From NCBI RefSeq assembly GCF_000812865.1, contig NZ_JSYL01000005.1:124001-188000 (forward strand): a stretch of 64,000 bases of DNA. Direction: 5' to 3'. Origin of the DNA: Kaistella jeonii. GTDB taxonomy: Bacteria > Bacteroidota > Bacteroidia > Flavobacteriales > Weeksellaceae. The notes under the pieces are model-generated. The model was not told the origin of the DNA. It saw only the letters and a list, made by a program, of their open reading frames with translations, and did not search any database. The stretch's first letter is position 1. Each line of letters starts with the position of its first letter. Positions 54,342 to 62,488 of this stretch are shown one piece after another. Both the position numbers and the translations under genes were made by a program.

Positions 54342-55013
54342 TCATTTGCTATGATTAGTTTGATGGTCTTTTTTCCATTCGAGATAACCTACGATTGCCA
54401 TCGCTGTGAAAACAAAAAATTGAATAGAGGTTATGCCTAAACCTTTATAAATCATCATCGGAATACAAATCAAGTCACCCACGATCCAGAAAATCCAATT
54501 TTCAATTTTACGTTTCGCCATTAACCACATTCCAACTAAGAAAATTGCGGTGGTGAAAACATCTAACCAGTTCGCCCAATCCAAATGATATAATCCGAGT
54601 TTCACATCGGTCATAGAAAAATGATTATCAATGTATGGCTTGTAATAATAAACGAAGGTGACTAAAATTAAACTGATGAAAAATAAAATTCCAGAGAGAA
54701 TCCATTCTTTTTTTGTTGCCCAGGAAACTTCAACATGAATGTGATCTTTCGAACTTTTCGACCACAAAATCCAGCCATAAATACTCATAACGCTGTAATA
54801 AAAATTAATCATCATGTCGCCTAAAAGTCCGAATTTGAAAAGGATGTAAACGTAAAGTATGGTGGAAATAATTCCTGTCGGATAAACCCAGATGTTTTTT
54901 TTAATAGAAAAGAAAACGCTTAACAAACCGAAAATTGTAGCAATGGCTTCCAGAACAATTTGATAGGTTTCATAAGATTCGTAAGGCTTTAAAAAAAGAT
55001 CGTAGAAATTCAT
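54342..55013 (-). CDS. pnuC: Nicotinamide riboside transporter PnuC
   Basis: An inner-membrane carrier that takes up nicotinamide riboside (or a related vitamin) driven by its intracellular phosphorylation. The 223-residue protein has seven predicted helices and the PnuC motifs NFYYSVMSIYGWILW (about 75-89) and WANWLDVFTTAIFLVGMWLMAKRKIENWIFWIVGD. The partner kinase is not adjacent. The -7 box TATCTTTG lies five bases upstream of the ATG, and a Crp/Fnr-type palindrome (55051-55066) lies 24 bp further up, shared with the divergent haem lipoprotein gene. Confidence 0.9.
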   Translation of the reverse strand: MNFYDLFLKPYESYETYQIVLEAIATIFGLLSVFFSIKKNIWVYPTGIISTILYVYILFKFGLLGDMMINFYYSVMSIYGWILWSKSSKDHIHVEVSWATKKEWILSGILFFISLILVTFVYYYKPYIDNHFSMTDVKLGLYHLDWANWLDVFTTAIFLVGMWLMAKRKIENWIFWIVGDLICIPMMIYKGLGITSIQFFVFTAMAIVGYLEWKKDHQTNHSK

Positions 55014-55018
55014 GAGTT

Positions 55019-55026
55019 CAAAGATA
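55019..55026 (-). promoter_or_regulatory. -7 element of pnuC
   Basis: TATCTTTG on the minus strand, five bases upstream of the pnuC ATG. Confidence 0.5.
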
Positions 55027-55050
55027 AGAATTTCAAGGAAAAAATAGATG

Positions 55051-55066
55051 TGTGACTTTGGTCACA
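55051..55066. promoter_or_regulatory. Crp/Fnr-type operator, TGTGAC-TTTG-GTCACA
   Basis: A perfect 16-bp palindrome identical in form to the E. coli CRP consensus TGTGA-N6-TCACA. It ends 21 bp before the -7 box of the haem lipoprotein gene and 24 bp before that of the divergent pnuC. It replaces the -33 element of the former. Confidence 0.75.
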
Positions 55067-55087
55067 ATAGTTTTTGAAAACACTTCT

Positions 55088-55095
55088 TATCTTTG
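55088..55095 (+). promoter_or_regulatory. -7 element of the haem lipoprotein gene
   Basis: TATCTTTG, 14 bases before the ATG at 55110, with the Crp/Fnr palindrome 21 bp upstream and no -33 TTTG. Confidence 0.65.
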
Positions 55096-55109
55096 AATAA
55101 ATAAAAGTC

Positions 55110-55688
55110 ATGAAAAAAGTTTTATTATTAAGTGGTTTAGCATTCTTATCAATTCATTGCGGAAATAAAGTGGTTCATCAGGAAGTTTCCGGGAAAGAAA
55201 TAATGGATAATAAATCTGAATTATCCTCAGATTCTTTGAATAATTATGCGACCCAAACCAAGAAATTATTAATGAAAAATGTAGGTCAACAAATCCAGAA
55301 AGGTGGAGTAGAATCAGCTTTAGATTATTGTAATATCGAGGCAATGCCTTTAACAAAATCAATGTCGGATAAACATGGTTTGGTTATTTCCAGAGTTTCT
55401 GATAAAATGAGAAATCTTAAAAACGTGGCCAATTCTGAAGAGTTGAAATTGATTGAACATTATAAAAAACAACTTTTAGCAGGTGAACTTTTAAAACCAG
55501 TACAAACAGAAACTCACTATTATGAACCGCTTATAACGAATGCAATGTGTTTGCAATGTCATGGTGAAGTTGGTAAAAATATCCAGCCAAAAGTAGCGGA
55601 GAAAATTGCTCAATTGTATCCAAATGATTTAGCAACAGGCTACAAAGAAAACGAAATTCGAGGATTGATCAGTATTAAAACTAAATAG
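55110..55688 (+). CDS. c-type haem lipoprotein, DUF3365 (Tll0287-like)
   Basis: A 192-residue exported protein. The signal ends with LSIHC (Cys17), a plausible lipoprotein site. The body matches the Tll0287-like DUF3365 fold, and carries one c-type haem motif CLQCH (Cys147, Cys150, His151) near the C-terminus (AMCLQCHGEVG). Related proteins occur in redox or gas sensing chains; here there is no kinase domain, so it may sense or transfer electrons in the periplasm. It stands under a perfect Crp/Fnr palindrome shared in form with the efflux and rhodanese promoters. A GC-rich terminator follows. Confidence 0.85.
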   Translation: MKKVLLLSGLAFLSIHCGNKVVHQEVSGKEIMDNKSELSSDSLNNYATQTKKLLMKNVGQQIQKGGVESALDYCNIEAMPLTKSMSDKHGLVISRVSDKMRNLKNVANSEELKLIEHYKKQLLAGELLKPVQTETHYYEPLITNAMCLQCHGEVGKNIQPKVAEKIAQLYPNDLATGYKENEIRGLISIKTK

Positions 55689-55714
55689 TTTATTTCCATA
55701 TTTTTAATTTGTTA

Positions 55715-55750
55715 AAATAGACCGTCGCATGGTGCGGCGGTTTATTTTTT
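55715..55750 (+). terminator. Terminator of the haem lipoprotein gene
   Basis: CCGTCGCA pairs with TGCGGCGG (one G-U), with flanking A/T pairs, followed by a T-rich run. Confidence 0.8.
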
Positions 55751-55751
55751 A

Positions 55752-55777
55752 GTCATTCTGACGAAGGAAGAATCTCA
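55752..55777 (+). repeat. Partial copy of the GTCATTCTGA/GAAGAATCTC repeat
   Basis: GTCATTCTGA then GAAGAATCTC, the same two elements that make the left half of the palindrome at 56103-56186. No right half is present. Confidence 0.6.
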
Positions 55778-55803
55778 ATATATTATCTAGGGATAACAAT
55801 CAA

Positions 55804-55834
55804 AAAATCCCTACAAAACTAATTGCAGGGATTT
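55804..55834 (-). terminator. Terminator of the minus-strand efflux-DUF2892 unit
   Basis: AAATCCCTACAA (55805-55816) pairs with TTGCAGGGATTT (55823-55834), with one mismatch. On the minus strand it runs into TTTTTT. Confidence 0.82.
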
Positions 55835-55854
55835 ATCATTTCTAAAATTCAAGT

Positions 55855-56061
55855 TTAGGCTCCACAAGAACCGCCCTCATTAGTGTATCCCAACTTTCCC
55901 AAAATCTTATCCAGCAAACACCAATTTGTCATTGATGATTGCAGTAAATTAATTCCTACAAATCCAGTGAGCCATAACCAATTTTGGCTTACATAAATCG
56001 ACAGAAAGATACTTACCAAAATCATGGTTCCAGCAAATGCGTGTATTATTCTATTTTTCAT
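55855..56061 (-). CDS. DUF2892 (YgaP-type) small membrane protein
   Basis: A 68-residue protein with two membrane helices (about 9-24 and 28-44) and the DUF2892 pattern: RIIHAFAGTMILVSIFLS, NWLWLTGFVGINLLQSSMTNWCLLDKILGKLG. Cys48 lies in the conserved NWCLL block, and a second Cys (Cys66) is in a Gly-rich tail. In E. coli YgaP this membrane part is fused to a rhodanese domain. Here it is a separate gene, and a rhodanese gene is found 6 kb away in the same cluster. It is last in the minus-strand run that begins with tolC-like, ending at a terminator. Confidence 0.85.
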   Translation of the reverse strand: MKNRIIHAFAGTMILVSIFLSIYVSQNWLWLTGFVGINLLQSSMTNWCLLDKILGKLGYTNEGGSCGA

Positions 56062-56102
56062 ATTATTTATTTTTAATTTTTATTTTATTAAATAATTTTA
56101 AT

Positions 56103-56186
56103 TTTGTCATTCTGAAAGGAGCAAAGCGAAATGAAGAATCTCTTATCGATAATTTTATGAGATTCTTCCTACGTCAGAATGACAAA
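56103..56186. repeat. 84-bp palindromic intergenic element
   Basis: Outer arms TTTGTCATTCTGA (56103-56115) and TCAGAATGACAAA (56174-56186) are perfect complements. Inner arms GAAGAATCTC (56133-56142) and GAGATTCTTC (56159-56168) also pair. A half copy lies at 55752-55777. Similar REP-like elements are familiar from Bacteroidetes genomes, in my memory. Confidence 0.75.
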
Positions 56187-56194
56187 CGAATTAT

Positions 56195-56500
56195 TTAAAA
56201 TTGCTGTTCTAAATTGATCAATGCGATATGAACCTTGGACAATGTTTCCTGTCCTGCATTGAATTCTTCAATTTTTTTTAGAATTAAAGAAGTGTTTTCT
56301 TCTGGTACAAAAACCGTGAACAATAGCGAATCTGTTTCTGCATAAGAAGAAGCGAACCAATTGCTCGTGTTATTGCTTTCTCTTTCATTTTTAAAACCTT
56401 TTACGAAGTTGTAGGTGAAAGATTTTGAACCAGATTTGATGAGAATATTTTTAATCTCGCTTTCGAATTCCTTAATTGCGGTGATGAGTAATAATTTCAT
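56195..56500 (-). CDS. PII-like/DUF3240-type protein associated with RND efflux
   Basis: A 101-residue protein with the GlnB/CutA-like ferredoxin-fold pattern: a strand-helix start (MKLLLITAIKEFESEIKNILIKSG), a middle strand block (DSLLFTVFVPEENTSLILKKIEEFN), and a C-terminal strand (KVHIALINLEQQF). Short PII-like proteins of this type are found beside CzcA-like RND pumps. Whether it binds a metal or a nucleotide is not known. It follows the RND gene by 54 bp on the same strand and so is probably in the efflux operon. It is separated from the DUF2892 gene by a palindromic element. Confidence 0.65.
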   Translation of the reverse strand: MKLLLITAIKEFESEIKNILIKSGSKSFTYNFVKGFKNERESNNTSNWFASSYAETDSLLFTVFVPEENTSLILKKIEEFNAGQETLSKVHIALINLEQQF

Positions 56501-56554
56501 AGTTAATGTTTTAAAATTCTCTGCTTAAAAACTTTCAGCAGCGAAATGTGTTAA

Positions 56555-59500
56555 TTATTCCTGAAGATCTTCTTCAATGGCAACCAATTCTGCAGGTTCG
56601 TTCTGTAACCAATTATTTTTTTCAGACATATAATAAATCAAGGGAATTACAATTAATGTCAGTAAAGTTGAAACGATTGCTCCAAAAACCAATGAGATTG
56701 CCAATCCCTGGAAAATCGGGTCGAACAAAATCACAACTGCTCCAATGACCACTGCTCCAGTTGTCAATAAAATCGGTGTTGTTCTCACTGCTCCGGCTTC
56801 AATAATGGCTCTTTTTATTGGTGCCCCTTCTTTCAAACGAATTTCAATAAAATCAATCAATAGAATGGAGTTCCTCACCATAATTCCGGCTAAAGCAATC
56901 ATTCCGATAAAAGATGTTGCCGTAAAAAAAGCGCCTAATAACCAGTGTCCCAGTACAATTCCAACCAAAGAAAGTGGAATAGGGATCATCATCATAATTG
57001 GCGTTTTGAAATTTTGGAACCAACCCACAATCAACATATAAATAATGATAATCACCACTAAAAATGCTGCTCCCAAATCCCGGAAAACTTCCAGTGTAAC
57101 TTGCCATTCTCCATCCCATTTCACGGTGTAATCTGATTCGTCTTTTGGCGTATTCATGTACAATTCATTCAAAGAATATCCTGTCGGAAGTTTTACATTT
57201 TTCAATTTTTTATCCATTCCGAGAATCGCATAAGCCGGACTTTCTAATCCTCCTGCCATATCTGCGAGAATATAAACGACGCGTTTCTGGTCTTTTCTGT
57301 AAATAGATTTTTCCAAAGTTTCCCGCTGAACTTTTACAATATCGCTTATGGGAACCATTCCTGCTGCACCTTTTACTTTTAAATTGGTAAGGTCTGCAAT
57401 ACTGGTTTTTTCGCCATCTTTTAATTTCATTACAATATCAACGGCGTCATTTGATTTTGGATCAAATAAATTCCCGATGGAATGTTCTCCTAATAAATAA
57501 GTCAGATTCCCGACAACTTGTTGCGGTGCAACACCATTCAACATTGCTTTTTCTTTATCCGGAACTATTTTGAATTCTGTTTGGGGGGCTTCAACCATCC
57601 AGTCAACATCTACGACATCATCGGTATTGATGAGGATTTTCTGAACTTGATCTGCAATTTTTACTTGCTCTTCATAATCGGGACCATAAACTTCCGCAAC
57701 AATGGTTGATAAAACTGGTGGTCCAGGTGGAACTTCAACAATTTTCACATTCGCGCCGTATTTTTTGGCAATCTTGTGAATTTCCGGACGGATGGTTTTT
57801 GCGACATCGTGGCTTTGTTTATTCCGATCTTCTTTATGTAAAAGATTCACTTGAATGTCCGCCGAATTACTGCTTCCACGCAAATCATAATGACGAACCA
57901 ATCCATTAAAGGTGATCGGTGAAGCGGAACCAACATACGATTGATAATTCACCACTTCCGGAACGGTTTTCAAATATTGCGCAATATCCTGAGTTAAGGC
58001 AGAAGTTCTTTCCAAAGTCGTTCCTTCCGGCATATCAATTACGACTTGCACTTCATTTTTATTATCGAATGGAAGCATTTTTACAGCCACCCATTTTGCC
58101 GCAAATGCAAACATGGAGATCATTAATAATACACCCGTAATTCCGAGCATGGTCCATCTTTTCTTGCTATTATCCAATAATGGTTGCTCAATTTTTTTAT
58201 AAATTTTATAGATGAAACCGGTTTCTAATCCTTGCTCTTCTTTATGCTCCTCGCTGTCTTTTACTTTTAATAAATGGAATCCTAAATAAGGCGTAATCGT
58301 TAAAGCCACAAAAAGGGAAAGCAACATCGCAATCGAAGCACCAATCGGCATCGGAGACATGTAAGGTCCCATCATTCCGGAGACAAATGCCATGGGTAAA
58401 ATCGCCGCAATTACCGTAAATGTTGCTAAAATGGTTGGATTTCCAACTTCATTAATGGCGAAAATAGCGGCTTGTTTGAAAGGTAATTTCTTCATGTGGA
58501 AATGCCGGTGCATGTTTTCAGCAATAATAATACTGTCATCGACGACGATTCCCACTACGAAAACGAGGGCGAAAAGTGTAATCCTGTTTAGCGTATAACC
58601 TAACATATAATAAGCAAAAAGTGTCAATGCAAAGGTTAATGGTACAGAAAAGAATACGACTAATCCGCCTCTCCAACCCATCGCCAACATCACCAAAAGT
58701 GTAACGGCAACAATCGCAATTCCCAAATGTCCCATTAGTTCTGAAACTTTGTGAGAAGCCGTTTCTCCGTAATTTCGGGTAACTTCTACATGAACATCAT
58801 TTGGAATTAAAGTTTTCTTTAAAGTTTCTACTTTATCCAAAATTTCTTCGGAAATATGCATCGCATCTGCTCCTTTTACTTTAGATACAGAAAGCGTTAC
58901 GGCAGGATATTCTGATAAAAAACTCTTGCCTTTTTCCGTAGCATTTCCATAACCGAAGTTTACATAATTGGTTGTCGATGACGGTCCGTCTTCGATTTTT
59001 GCGACTTGTTTTAAGTAAACAGGCATATTTTGAGAAGTTCCGATCACTAAATTTCCAACATCTTCTGCGGTGCTTAAAAATTCGCCTGTTGTTACCAAAT
59101 ATTCCGCATCATTACTCTCAAAACTTCCGGATTGTGAACTTCCATTTCCGGCCTGAATCATTTGCATAATTCCCAATGGATCCACATTAGATTCTGCCAT
59201 TTTATCTTTGTCAACAATCACTTTCAACTGTCGGCTTCTTCCCCCAATTACTTTGGTTAAAGAGACATCTTTAATTTTTTTGACTTCAGAAGAGAGTTCT
59301 TCGCTAATTTGTCTTAATTGAAAATCATTGTATTTTTCACTCCAAAGTGTTAATCCCAACATCGGAACATCGTCGATGGAGCGCGTTTTAATTAATGGTT
59401 CATAAACTCCTTTTGGAAAGATGTTTTTGTTTTTCATCATCTCATCGTAGAGTTTCACGTAGGACCGTTCCGTGTCTTCACCCACGAAAAACTGCACAAT

Positions 59501-59788
59501 GATCATGGCTTTTCCGTTCATCGCCATGCTGTGAACGTGCTCAACTCCTTTGATATTGGAGATGAGTTTTTCCAGAGGTTTTACCACGCGACTTTCTACT
59601 TCCGTAGGATTTGCTCCGGGATAACCCACCATTACGTCGGCCATTGGAACAATAATTTGTGGTTCCTCTTCTCTCGGTATTAAGGTGGAACTGTATGCGC
59701 CAATAATCATCAACGCAACCATCAACAGAATGGTGAGTTTTGAATTGATGAAGATTTCGGCTATTCTTCCTGCTATTCCTTGTTGCAT
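56555..59788 (-). CDS. RND efflux pump, inner-membrane permease (AcrB/CzcA type)
   Basis: A 1077-residue RND pump. Twelve helices in two halves can be placed (helix 1 at about 14-32, helices 2-6 at about 345-505, helix 7 at about 548-570, helices 8-12 at about 915-1060). The proton-relay motif in helix 4 is VVGIVVDDSIIIAENMHRH (two Asp). The N-terminal PREEEPQIIVPMADVMVGYPGANPTEVE and SISMV-like periplasmic patches place it in the REEEPQI branch of RND pumps. No metal-specific motif allows a substrate call. It is third in the operon tolC-like, hlyD-like, RND, followed by the PII-like gene. It needs the TolC and HlyD partners for export across both membranes. Confidence 0.92.
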   Translation of the reverse strand: MQQGIAGRIAEIFINSKLTILLMVALMIIGAYSSTLIPREEEPQIIVPMADVMVGYPGANPTEVESRVVKPLEKLISNIKGVEHVHSMAMNGKAMIIVQFFVGEDTERSYVKLYDEMMKNKNIFPKGVYEPLIKTRSIDDVPMLGLTLWSEKYNDFQLRQISEELSSEVKKIKDVSLTKVIGGRSRQLKVIVDKDKMAESNVDPLGIMQMIQAGNGSSQSGSFESNDAEYLVTTGEFLSTAEDVGNLVIGTSQNMPVYLKQVAKIEDGPSSTTNYVNFGYGNATEKGKSFLSEYPAVTLSVSKVKGADAMHISEEILDKVETLKKTLIPNDVHVEVTRNYGETASHKVSELMGHLGIAIVAVTLLVMLAMGWRGGLVVFFSVPLTFALTLFAYYMLGYTLNRITLFALVFVVGIVVDDSIIIAENMHRHFHMKKLPFKQAAIFAINEVGNPTILATFTVIAAILPMAFVSGMMGPYMSPMPIGASIAMLLSLFVALTITPYLGFHLLKVKDSEEHKEEQGLETGFIYKIYKKIEQPLLDNSKKRWTMLGITGVLLMISMFAFAAKWVAVKMLPFDNKNEVQVVIDMPEGTTLERTSALTQDIAQYLKTVPEVVNYQSYVGSASPITFNGLVRHYDLRGSSNSADIQVNLLHKEDRNKQSHDVAKTIRPEIHKIAKKYGANVKIVEVPPGPPVLSTIVAEVYGPDYEEQVKIADQVQKILINTDDVVDVDWMVEAPQTEFKIVPDKEKAMLNGVAPQQVVGNLTYLLGEHSIGNLFDPKSNDAVDIVMKLKDGEKTSIADLTNLKVKGAAGMVPISDIVKVQRETLEKSIYRKDQKRVVYILADMAGGLESPAYAILGMDKKLKNVKLPTGYSLNELYMNTPKDESDYTVKWDGEWQVTLEVFRDLGAAFLVVIIIIYMLIVGWFQNFKTPIMMMIPIPLSLVGIVLGHWLLGAFFTATSFIGMIALAGIMVRNSILLIDFIEIRLKEGAPIKRAIIEAGAVRTTPILLTTGAVVIGAVVILFDPIFQGLAISLVFGAIVSTLLTLIVIPLIYYMSEKNNWLQNEPAELVAIEEDLQE

Positions 59789-59814
59789 AATTTTAATTTA
59801 AATAATTGAGAAAA

Positions 59815-60891
59815 TTATTGTTTTACTTTGGCTCCGTTATAGAGTTTTCCTTGCGCCGAAACGATATAAGGTTCTTTCGAATTTAACCCAGATAAAATCT
59901 CAACTTGGTCGCCAAAATCTTTCCCGGTTTTCACCCATCGAAGAATCGCAGTATTGCTGGAACTTACGGTGTAAACTCCGGTTAACTGACCTTTTTCCAC
60001 CAACGCAGATTTAGGAATCATCACTCCTTCTTGGAAATCCTGATTGGTTTTCCCCGCATTTTTAAACGGAAACTGGATGTTCACAAACATTCCCGACAAT
60101 AAATTTTTACTGTTGGAAACATTTACTTTCACCATATATTGACCACCGGTGTTTGCAGATGATTTACTAATTTCTGAAACGGTTCCTGCAATTTCTTGGT
60201 TGGTGGATTTCAAAGTAATTTTTACCGCCATTCCTTGCGTGATCTGCGTAATATTTTGTTCAGAAACTAAAACTTGCGCTTGTAAAGCTGAAGGAGATTC
60301 TATAGTTAACAAAGGCATTCCCGGACTTGCCATATCGCCTTGTTCTGCATATTTCGCAGTAATTACTCCAGAAATTGGCGCCGTAATATTCGTATAACGG
60401 TATTGGGAATTTACCTCACTTTTCATAGCTTGAGCTGCTTCTAATCCGGCTTTTGCCATTTCGTAACGCGCTTTCATATCATCCAATTCTTTTTGAGAAG
60501 CACTTTGGTTTTTAAATAAATTGGAGAAGCGATCGTAATCTTTTTTAGAAATATTATAATTCGCTTGTGCTTGAGAAATCTGTGCATTGGCTTGTCCACC
60601 TTTTGCTTGAATATCCGTACTGTTGATGCTTACCAACAATTGTCCTGCACTTACATTTTGTCCAACTTCGGCTTTCATTCCAGTAATGTAACCCATCATT
60701 CTGGTACTTACATTCACGGAATTTTTTGCGACTAATTTTCCACTTGCACTTGCATAAGCACCTTCTGAATTATTACCGGATTGACTCACCGTTACTTGGA
60801 TCGGCTTTTGAGAAAGAGTTGCATCTTTTTCGTCTGCCGAGCAACTCATGGTAAATCCTAAGAGTAGGACGGAATAAAATAATATCTTCAT
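59815..60891 (-). CDS. RND efflux periplasmic adaptor (HlyD/MFP family lipoprotein)
   Basis: A 358-residue lipoprotein (signal ending TMSCS, Cys17). The fold follows RND adaptors: a barrel-sandwich half-motif KNSVNVSTRMMGYITGMKAEVGQNVSAGQLLVSI (about 56-90), a coiled-coil hairpin rich in Gln and Ala (about 92-165, GQANAQISQAQANYNISKKDYDR), the second half-motif ITAPISGVITAKYAEQGDMASPG, and a beta-barrel and membrane-proximal domain. It links the RND permease with the TolC-like channel. It sits 26 bp upstream of the RND gene in the operon. Confidence 0.92.
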   Translation of the reverse strand: MKILFYSVLLLGFTMSCSADEKDATLSQKPIQVTVSQSGNNSEGAYASASGKLVAKNSVNVSTRMMGYITGMKAEVGQNVSAGQLLVSINSTDIQAKGGQANAQISQAQANYNISKKDYDRFSNLFKNQSASQKELDDMKARYEMAKAGLEAAQAMKSEVNSQYRYTNITAPISGVITAKYAEQGDMASPGMPLLTIESPSALQAQVLVSEQNITQITQGMAVKITLKSTNQEIAGTVSEISKSSANTGGQYMVKVNVSNSKNLLSGMFVNIQFPFKNAGKTNQDFQEGVMIPKSALVEKGQLTGVYTVSSSNTAILRWVKTGKDFGDQVEILSGLNSKEPYIVSAQGKLYNGAKVKQ

Positions 60892-60911
60892 GTTGATGTA
60901 TTTATTGGTTT

Positions 60912-62207
60912 TTATTTTAAAAATTTAAAGTATTCCAAAGCCGAATTATATTCGAAAATCGCCTGTTGATGTTCCAGTTCTTTTTGAGACATTTGAGTTT
61001 CTGCAGAAAGTAGATCAGAAGATTTTTCCAAACCCTGATCGTATCTATTTTTACGAATTCTGTATGCTTCTGCGCTTTGTTCCCAAGATAATTTGGTTAA
61101 AGAAACTTTTTTGTCCGCATCCAAAACTTGACGATACGATTTGTTGAGTTCTAATTGATTTTGTTTTTGATATTGCTGAATTTCAGTTTGTGCTTTTGAT
61201 AGATCTGCTTTGTATTTTTCCTGTTCGCTTTTCGCTTTTAGACCATCGAAAACATTCCAGGATAATTGTAATCCGACTAAATAACCGTTTGCGTCAAATT
61301 GATAAGGTTTGCTGTCATAGACTTCAAAACTTCCAAAAGCATTTAATTTTGGTAAAAATTTCGCTTTTGAGGATTTGATCATCCAGTCGTACGCTTCCAA
61401 AGATTTTTCATACGCTTGTAAATCTTTTCGGTTTCGATTTAAGGTTGGGTTTTGCTCTAAAATATTTTCCTCATAAGAAAACTCGTCCAGTGGTTTGAAC
61501 ACTTTATTTTCCGAATCTTCATTCAATAAAAAATAAACATAATCAGAAGCATTTCTCACATTCGACTTGGCATATTGAATCTGACTTTCAATTTCTGAAA
61601 CTCGAACTTGCATATACAAAACTTCAGATTTCTGAATCATTCCGTTTTTGTAATAATTATCGATAACTTTTTTATTCGCAAGAGTCGTGTTTTTCGCTTC
61701 TTCCAAAACTTTTACGACCTTATAAGCCATTTGTAATTGGAGATAAGCTTTATTCAAATCAAACTGTAGATATTCCTTGGTTCTTTCTTCTTTAATTTTT
61801 AAAACATCTACTTTTACTTCGCCTGCTTTCTTTCGATAAACCGCATCTTTATTAAATATGGGTTGCTGAAATTCTAGTTTTGTCGCAAAATTGAATATAT
61901 TGTCCGGACTGTTTAATCTCGCAGGATCAAAATCCATCATCGTAATTCTTTCCTGATTGAGTTTTGACCCAAAAGCCATCAAAGGATTATTGGTAGAAAT
62001 TCCCGTGTAAGAAGCAGTTACGTTGGGTAAATACATGGCGCGACTTTCCAATAAACTTGCTTTTGCAATATTTACTTCATCATTGGCTAATTTGAGGGAT
62101 AAATTTTGGCCTTCAATTCTGGCTTCTAAATCTTTTTTAGAAATTTGAATCGTATCCTGACCGAAAAATTGGGTTGATATAAATAATAGGAATAATACTT
62201 TCTTCAT
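60912..62207 (-). CDS. TolC-family outer-membrane efflux protein
   Basis: A 431-residue outer-membrane channel with signal peptide (about 1-16, FISTQFFGQ) and two TolC/OEP repeats: SLKLANDEVNIAKASLLESRAMYLPNVTASYTG at the first and DWMIKSSKAKFLPKLNAFGSFEVYDS at the second. Long Gln-rich helices (about 150-225 and 325-420) build the tunnel. It is first in the operon with the adaptor (20 bp gap) and the pump. Its promoter has TACTTTTG at 62226-62233 and a Crp/Fnr palindrome at 62255-62270. Confidence 0.92.
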   Translation of the reverse strand: MKKVLFLLFISTQFFGQDTIQISKKDLEARIEGQNLSLKLANDEVNIAKASLLESRAMYLPNVTASYTGISTNNPLMAFGSKLNQERITMMDFDPARLNSPDNIFNFATKLEFQQPIFNKDAVYRKKAGEVKVDVLKIKEERTKEYLQFDLNKAYLQLQMAYKVVKVLEEAKNTTLANKKVIDNYYKNGMIQKSEVLYMQVRVSEIESQIQYAKSNVRNASDYVYFLLNEDSENKVFKPLDEFSYEENILEQNPTLNRNRKDLQAYEKSLEAYDWMIKSSKAKFLPKLNAFGSFEVYDSKPYQFDANGYLVGLQLSWNVFDGLKAKSEQEKYKADLSKAQTEIQQYQKQNQLELNKSYRQVLDADKKVSLTKLSWEQSAEAYRIRKNRYDQGLEKSSDLLSAETQMSQKELEHQQAIFEYNSALEYFKFLK

Positions 62208-62225
62208 GTCTTAATAATTTGATGA

Positions 62226-62233
62226 CAAAAGTA
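62226..62233 (-). promoter_or_regulatory. -7 element of the efflux operon
   Basis: TACTTTTG on the minus strand, 18 bases before the tolC-like ATG, with a palindrome 21 bp upstream and no -33 TTTG. Confidence 0.65.
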
Positions 62234-62254
62234 TTGCAGTAAATTCTCTTGCAC

Positions 62255-62270
62255 AGTGACAAATGTTACA
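62255..62270. promoter_or_regulatory. Crp/Fnr-type operator of the efflux operon (TGTAAC-ATTT-GTCACT)
   Basis: A 16-bp imperfect palindrome on the minus strand, 21 bp upstream of the -7 box, matching the form of the sites at 55051 and 62859. Confidence 0.7.
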
Positions 62271-62309
62271 CAGAATCTTTTAACATTGGAAATAACCGGT
62301 TCTTATTTT

Positions 62310-62407
62310 CGCACGGATTTCACAGATTTGCACAGATCAAGGTGTTACTGTTAAATAAAAGAATTTTACTGAAAATATAATCCGTGTACATCTGTGTAAT
62401 CTGTGCG
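62310..62407. repeat. 28-bp imperfect inverted repeat built of CACAGAT units
   Basis: Left arm 62310-62337 and right arm 62380-62407 match at 23 of 28 positions as inverted copies. Each arm itself repeats CACAGAT-like motifs, with a 42-bp centre. It lies between the efflux operon promoter and the rhodanese terminator and codes for nothing. Confidence 0.7.
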
Positions 62408-62440
62408 CTAAATAATAATTAAGATATGCTGCAAAAAGAC

Positions 62441-62465
62441 AAACCTCGAAATCAATCGAGGTTTT
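62441..62465 (-). terminator. Terminator of the rhodanese gene
   Basis: AAACCTCGA pairs with TCGAGGTTT around six bases. On the minus strand it leads into GTCTTTTTG. Confidence 0.75.
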
Positions 62466-62488
62466 ATCTGCAGAATATAATGATGTGT

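Noticed and set aside
62310-62407. CRISPR-like repeat
   Set aside because: Only two arms in inverted orientation with mismatches and no spacers or cas genes.
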